Below, one piece after another: positions 63,454 to 64,000 of a stretch of DNA of 64,000 bases. The notes under the pieces were generated by a model. The model did no database searches and was not told the DNA's origin. It was given only the letters and a program-made list of their open reading frames with translations. This DNA comes from Staphylococcus warneri (GTDB lineage Bacteria > Bacillota > Bacilli > Staphylococcales > Staphylococcaceae). Where the stretch lies: NCBI RefSeq assembly GCF_900636385.1, contig NZ_LR134269.1, positions 310,001 to 374,000 of the forward strand, read 5' to 3'. Numbering within the stretch: the stretch's first letter is position 1; each line of letters opens with the position of its first letter. The position numbers and the translations under genes were made by a program.

Positions 63454-63619
63454 GAGAAATATTAATTTTTCTTTTAAATAAGATAAATTAAGGATTAAGA
63501 TGTTACATTTTTTTAATTAATCAATTATTAAGACACATGGGTTCAGTTCAAATATTTTTTCAGAAAGGTCAACTAAGCTATAATTTATAGTATAAAGAAA
63601 TGAATAGGAGGCAATATAA

Positions 63620-64000
63620 ATGAGCGATATGAATCAAACAATCATTGATGCGTTTCATTTTAGACATGCAACAAAACAATTTGATGCATCTAAAACTATT
63701 TCAAACGAAGATTTTGAAACAATACTAGAAGCAGGTAGATTATCTCCAAGTTCACTAGGTTTAGAACCTTGGAAATTTGTAGTAGTTCAAAGTAAAACGC
63801 TTCGAGATAAGTTAAAACCATATAGTTGGGGTGCTCAAAAACAATTAGATTCCGCTAGTCATTTCATGCTTATTTTTGCACGTAAAAATGTGACATCCCA
63901 ATCACCATATGTACAAAATTTAGTGAAAAATGTTAAAGGATATGAAGAGAGTACAATCCCTGCAGTGTATAAAAAGTATGATGACTTCCAAACAGAATTC
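63620..64000 (+). CDS. NAD(P)H nitroreductase family protein, N-terminal part
   Basis: At least 127 residues; the gene continues past 64000. [40 protein letters not shown] is the nitroreductase FMN-binding start (RxxTKxF and SPSS.glePW). These flavoenzymes reduce nitro compounds or quinones. ATG 63620 follows AGGAGGC. It lies divergent from ldhD; as I recall the same neighbours occur in S. aureus. Confidence 0.85.
   Translation, partial: MSDMNQTIIDAFHFRHATKQFDASKTISNEDFETILEAGRLSPSSLGLEPWKFVVVQSKTLRDKLKPYSWGAQKQLDSASHFMLIFARKNVTSQSPYVQNLVKNVKGYEESTIPAVYKKYDDFQTEF

Noticed and set aside
1..64000. CRISPR arrays, insertion sequences, prophage, rRNA or tRNA genes
   Set aside because: No regular repeat-spacer pattern, transposase, integrase, or tRNA/rRNA-like sequence was seen on reading both strands; a tRNAscan or IS search could confirm.

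Overview
The window is low-GC Firmicute DNA with the gene content of a Staphylococcus chromosome: isaA, srtA, cidRABC, glcB, copAZ, crtMN, mvaS/mvaA, feoAB and a serine dehydratase operon. As I recall it, the order isaA - crt genes - aminotransferase - hydroxyacid dehydrogenase - copZ - copA ... rocA ... feoAB ... mvaS/mvaA ... cidABC - glcB ... pfoR/sda ... srtA ... ddh - nitroreductase resembles the S. aureus chromosome. Two differences point to a coagulase-negative, probably yellow species: only crtM and crtN are present (no crtO, crtP or crtQ beside them), and there is a complete poly-gamma-glutamate capsule operon, capBCA-(capE)-D. I cannot fix the species. No rRNA, tRNA, CRISPR array, insertion sequence or prophage was seen.

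Layout. 1-5000: end of a CocE-like hydrolase, a TetR regulator, queH, pyrD and a fructosamine kinase. 5000-9900: a divergent cluster around a TetR operator. One arm is tetR - SDR - amidohydrolase/decarboxylase - alpha/beta hydrolase, the other DUF2316 - NmrA-like reductase - VOC protein. 10000-15400: TetR, CycA-type permease, a PTS_EIIC_2 transporter behind a structured leader, and polyphosphate:AMP phosphotransferase. 15400-24500: an IsaA-type cell-wall protein under a WalR-like site, crtMN, an aminotransferase/2-hydroxyacid dehydrogenase pair, and copAZ under a CsoR-type operator. 24500-36600: stress SDR, maltose acetyltransferase, rocA, feoAB plus a small Cys-rich protein under a Fur box, a GIY-YIG-like protein, ogt, mvaS/mvaA, a CHAP amidase and a YozE protein. 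36700-43000: cidR, cidABC and glcB with a GlcT-type antiterminator. 43000-54000: CPBP protease, Rex-controlled alcohol dehydrogenase, thioesterase, thioredoxin-like protein, YitT protein, esterase and the cap operon. 54000-64000: MBL hydrolase, orphan xylulokinase, a 920-bp gap holding a probable unannotated transcript, the pfoR-sdaAB-sdaAA operon, GNAT, srtA, HAD phosphatase, ldhD and the start of a nitroreductase.

Regulatory theme. Redox and carbon signals recur: three Rex boxes (adh, sda operon, ldhD), CcpA cre-like sites (rocA, glcB, sda operon, mvaS/mvaA gap), CidR control of overflow pyruvate oxidation and GlcT control of glcB. Together the genes handle fermentative NADH disposal, pyruvate and sugar overflow, metal homeostasis (Cu, Fe) and surface construction (isaA, srtA, CHAP amidase, capsule). 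Many starts are TTG or GTG, chosen here by Shine-Dalgarno position.
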